Below, piece after piece: positions 61,395 through 64,000 of a DNA stretch of 64,000 nt. The translations under genes were made by a program, and so were the position numbers. Source of the DNA: ZC4RG25 sp023428365 (GTDB lineage Bacteria > Pseudomonadota > Alphaproteobacteria > Rhizobiales > Hyphomicrobiaceae); the NCBI GenBank assembly GCA_050283925.1, contig JBNOAI010000006.1:1-64000 (forward strand), written 5' to 3'. Under the pieces are notes generated by a model. The model did no database searches. It was not told the DNA's origin and was given only the letters and a program-made list of their open reading frames with translations. Position 1 is the stretch's first letter. Each line of letters starts with the position of its first letter.

Positions 61395-62608
61395 GATGCG
61401 TTCTCCTTGTCAGCATCACGACGGGTCACACCCGTTTGTCTGAACGCGGCGATCTGGGTCGGGGTATAGCCTGCTTCGGTGAGGATCTCGTTGGTATGCT
61501 GATCGAGCAGCGGCGGCGGCCGCTTGAGTTGGGACTGCGAACGGCTCATCTTGATCGGCTGTGCCACCATCTGCGTGGACCCGCGCTCCTGGCTGACGAT
61601 ATCCGCCGCCAGTCCGAGATGATGTACCTGCGGGCTCTCGAACACCTTGTCGATGGTGTTGATCTCTCCGCAGGGGACGCCGGCGGCATTGAGCTTGGCA
61701 ATCCAGGTATCTGACGTGTCGCGCCTCGTATGCATCGCAATGAGTTCGTTAAGTGCGCTGCGATTTTCGGAACGGCCTTCCAGCGTTTCAAATTCCGGAC
61801 TGTCGAACGCCGAATCCTGCAAAACCTCTTTCAGTCGCTTCCAGATCACTTGTCCGGCGCAGGCAATATTGATGAAGCCGTCGGAGGTTTCGAAGACGCC
61901 GGTGGGGATGCTGGTCGGGTGGTTGTTGCCCGCCTGAGCCGGCACCTCGTGGTCCATCAGCCAGCGGGCTGCCTGGAAGTCGAGCATGAAAACCTGCGCC
62001 TGCAGCAACGAAGTCTGCACCCACTGGCCCTTGCCGGTTCTCTCGCGATCCATCAAGGCGAGCAGGATACCTTGCGCGCAGAAGATGCCGGCCGTCAGAT
62101 CCGCGATAGGAATGCCAACGCGCATCGGTCCATGTCCCGGTTCGCCAGTAATCGACATCAGCCCGCCCATGCCTTGCGCGATCTGGTCGAATCCAGGCCG
62201 GTCGCGCAGCGGACCGTCCTGGCCGAAACCGGAGATCGAACCGTAGACGATGCGCGGATTGATTGCGCTGATCGCCGCGTAGTCGATGCCGAGCCGCGTC
62301 TTCACATCCGGCCGGTAGTTTTCGACGATCACGTCGGCTTTGGCTGCGAGCCTCATGAAAATCTCGCGCCCCTGCGGATTTTTCAGATCCAGCGTCATCG
62401 CCCGCTTATTGCGATGCAGATTCTGGAAATCCGAGCCGGCGCGCGGGCCGCCCATGCCGCCCTTGGGATCCGTGTCGGGCTCTTCGATCTTGATGACGTT
62501 CGCGCCCCAATCGGCGAGTTGGCGCACGCAGGTCGGACCGGCACGCACGCGCGTCAGGTCGAGCACGGTGATATGTGAGAGGACATCGCTGGCGGGCTCG
62601 AATGGCAT
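61391..62608 (-). CDS. CaiB/BaiF family (class III) CoA-transferase
   Basis: ATG 62608 (MPFEPASDVLSHITVLDLTR) is preferred to 62740. The 405-aa product has RVRAGPTCVRQLADWGANVI, KIEEPDTDPKG, NLHRNKRAMTLDLKNPQGRE, VENYRPDVKTRLGIDYAAIS, YGSISGFGQDGPLRDRPGFD with the catalytic Asp, and AGVPCGEINTIDKVFESPQV. Moves CoA between carboxylic acids; precise acid unknown. Coupled to the hydratase. Confidence 0.92.
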   Translation of the reverse strand: MPFEPASDVLSHITVLDLTRVRAGPTCVRQLADWGANVIKIEEPDTDPKGGMGGPRAGSDFQNLHRNKRAMTLDLKNPQGREIFMRLAAKADVIVENYRPDVKTRLGIDYAAISAINPRIVYGSISGFGQDGPLRDRPGFDQIAQGMGGLMSITGEPGHGPMRVGIPIADLTAGIFCAQGILLALMDRERTGKGQWVQTSLLQAQVFMLDFQAARWLMDHEVPAQAGNNHPTSIPTGVFETSDGFINIACAGQVIWKRLKEVLQDSAFDSPEFETLEGRSENRSALNELIAMHTRRDTSDTWIAKLNAAGVPCGEINTIDKVFESPQVHHLGLAADIVSQERGSTQMVAQPIKMSRSQSQLKRPPPLLDQHTNEILTEAGYTPTQIAAFRQTGVTRRDADKENAS

Positions 62609-62770
62609 GCAATCCTCGACGCGTGGTGATACGCCCTGGCTCGGGCGAAGAGCAGCGACCTGAATTGCTGGCATCGCGGGGACAGGGCTGTCAACACATT
62701 GGCATGCTTCAGGCGCGACTGGTTGTGTCGCGCGATGCACGAGAACCGTCCAGGCCGGAGGTCGCAGCTG

Positions 62771-64000
62771 TTAGTTTGTCCCGTAACGGCAGAGAGCGAG
62801 GTCAGCCGTGTCGATTTCCGGTTGATGCCCGGAGATGATGTCCGCAAGGACGCGACCTGAGCCGCACGACATGGTCCAGCCCAAAGTGCCGTGTCCAGTA
62901 TTGAGGTAGAGATTGGAAATCGGCGTCGGCCCGATGACCGGCGTACCGTCGGGCGTCATCGGGCGCAGGCCGGACCAGAACATCGCCTCGCCCTGGTTTC
63001 CGGCACCGCCAAACAGATCTTCGACGGAATGGACCAGCGTCGCTTTGCGAGCCTCCGGAAGATCGTGGCTGAACCCGGCGATCTCCGCCATGCCGCCGAC
63101 GCGGATGCGATTTCCGAGACGCGTGATCGCGATTTTGTAGGTTTCATCCATGATGGTGGAGACCGGCGCGCGCGTCTCGTCCTGGATCGGAACCGTGATC
63201 GAGTAGCCTTTGACCGGGCAGACAGGAAGTTTGAGGCCGAGCGGCTTCAGCAACGCCGGTGAGTAGCTTGCCATGGCTGCAACGAAGACATCCGCTTCGA
63301 TCTCGCCCATGGATGTCGTAACGGCGCGGATGCGTTTGTTCTCCTGCAACAAACCCAGAATGTCGGTCTCGAAGTGGAACGTGACGCCCAGGGATTTGGC
63401 GAGTTCGTGAAGGGCCGACGTGAACTTGAAGCAGTCGCCGGTTTCGTCATTGGGCAGACGCAGACCGCCGACGATTTTATCGCGCGCGTTCGCCAGGCCT
63501 GGCTCGACGGCCACGCAGCCGTCGACATCGAGCACTTCGAATGGAACGCCGTCGGACTGCAGCACCGCGATGTCTTTGCTGATGCCGTCGAATTGCTGCT
63601 GCGTCCGGAAAACCTGAAGAGTGCCCTGAGTGCGATGATCATAGGCGATGCCGGTTTCGGCCCGCAGATCGATCAGGCAGGAGCGGCTGTATTCGGCAAT
63701 ACGAACCATGCGCCCTTTGTTCACCGCATATCGTGCGGAAGTGCAATTGCGCAGCATGGCCAAAAGCCAGCCCCACGATGCGGCCGCGGCCACCGGGCGG
63801 ATGATCAACGGCGCGTGCTTCATGAACAGCCATTTCATGGCCTTCATGGGAATACCCGGCGCCGCCCACGGTGAGGAGTATCCGGGAGAGACTTCGCCGG
63901 CGTTGGCGAAACTCGTCTCAAGTGCGGGGCCGGGCTGGCGATCGACAACGACAACCTCGTGCCCGGCCTTCGCGAGATAATATGCGGAGGTGACGCCGAT
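62771..64000 (-). CDS. dadA: D-amino-acid dehydrogenase (5' end cut by window edge)
   Basis: The reading frame continues from 63847 to the right edge. The extra part reads GVTSAYYLAKAGHEVVVVDR, QPGPALETSFANAGEVSPGY and SSPWAAPGIPMKAMKW, which is the DadA FAD-binding start lacking only its first residues. Further on are AYDHRTQGTLQVFRTQQQF, FVAAMASYSPALLKPLGLKL, FWSGLRPMTPDGTPVIGPTP and NTGHGTLGWTMSCGSGRVLA. Membrane-associated flavoenzyme that deaminates D-amino acids. Confidence 0.92.
   Translation of the reverse strand: MGVTSAYYLAKAGHEVVVVDRQPGPALETSFANAGEVSPGYSSPWAAPGIPMKAMKWLFMKHAPLIIRPVAAAASWGWLLAMLRNCTSARYAVNKGRMVRIAEYSRSCLIDLRAETGIAYDHRTQGTLQVFRTQQQFDGISKDIAVLQSDGVPFEVLDVDGCVAVEPGLANARDKIVGGLRLPNDETGDCFKFTSALHELAKSLGVTFHFETDILGLLQENKRIRAVTTSMGEIEADVFVAAMASYSPALLKPLGLKLPVCPVKGYSITVPIQDETRAPVSTIMDETYKIAITRLGNRIRVGGMAEIAGFSHDLPEARKATLVHSVEDLFGGAGNQGEAMFWSGLRPMTPDGTPVIGPTPISNLYLNTGHGTLGWTMSCGSGRVLADIISGHQPEIDTADLALCRYGTN

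Overview
The window looks like a chromosomal segment of an alphaproteobacterium of the order Hyphomicrobiales (Rhizobiales), probably near the Nitrobacteraceae/Xanthobacteraceae. The basis is the high GC of the housekeeping genes, the neighbourhood of aroC, a histidine phosphatase, fabI and pdxH, a PlcP/BtaA/BtaB betaine-lipid operon with a PHO box, and DUF1127 and GYD-domain genes. The genus is inference.

Positions 1-3600 hold a lower-GC group: a secreted degenerate LytM (M23) protein, a secreted trypsin-like protease with PDZ and LprI-like domains, and several small uncharacterised genes. From about 3905 to 34803 runs a single plus-strand morphogenesis operon of a contractile-tailed prophage. 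It is a mosaic. The head is lambda-like: terminase Nu1/A, connector W, portal B, protease C with a nested Nu3-like scaffold, decoration D, major capsid E, then FI-position and FII-like genes. The tail is P2-like: V, W, J, I, fibres, sheath FI, tube FII, chaperone E/E', tape measure T, U, X, D. A lysis cassette follows (amidase, overlapping spanins, small membrane proteins) and the block ends at a strong terminator. No integrase, repressor or replication gene is visible, so either the early region lies left of the window or this is a remnant. A large Ig-repeat autotransporter (35188-39876) lies between the phage terminator and a tRNA-Thr(GGT) whose 3' end faces the phage, which is what integration into the tRNA 3' end would give.

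From 40348 rightwards is core chromosome: aroC with a HAD dehalogenase, a TPR protein, a histidine phosphatase, fabI, GST, a DMT transporter, pdxH, two SDR/EEP-type genes, a class III aminotransferase, an MBL hydrolase, and two tandem genes that together carry four copies of one domain. Then come a DUF1127 gene and a divergent WYL regulator sharing two palindromic operators, the plcP-btaA-btaB lipid-remodelling operon, a CoA-transferase/enoyl-CoA hydratase pair, and a D-amino-acid dehydrogenase cut by the window edge.

The most informative details are: (1) a perfect CCCTTTC -1 slippery site in a tail chaperone whose domain is duplicated; (2) one beta-rich accessory domain inserted in both the capsid decoration protein and the tail sheath; (3) an unexplained 441-aa coiled-coil/membrane protein between portal and protease; (4) a PHO box in front of plcP-btaA-btaB; and (5) twin CTGACA-N6-TGTCAG operators.
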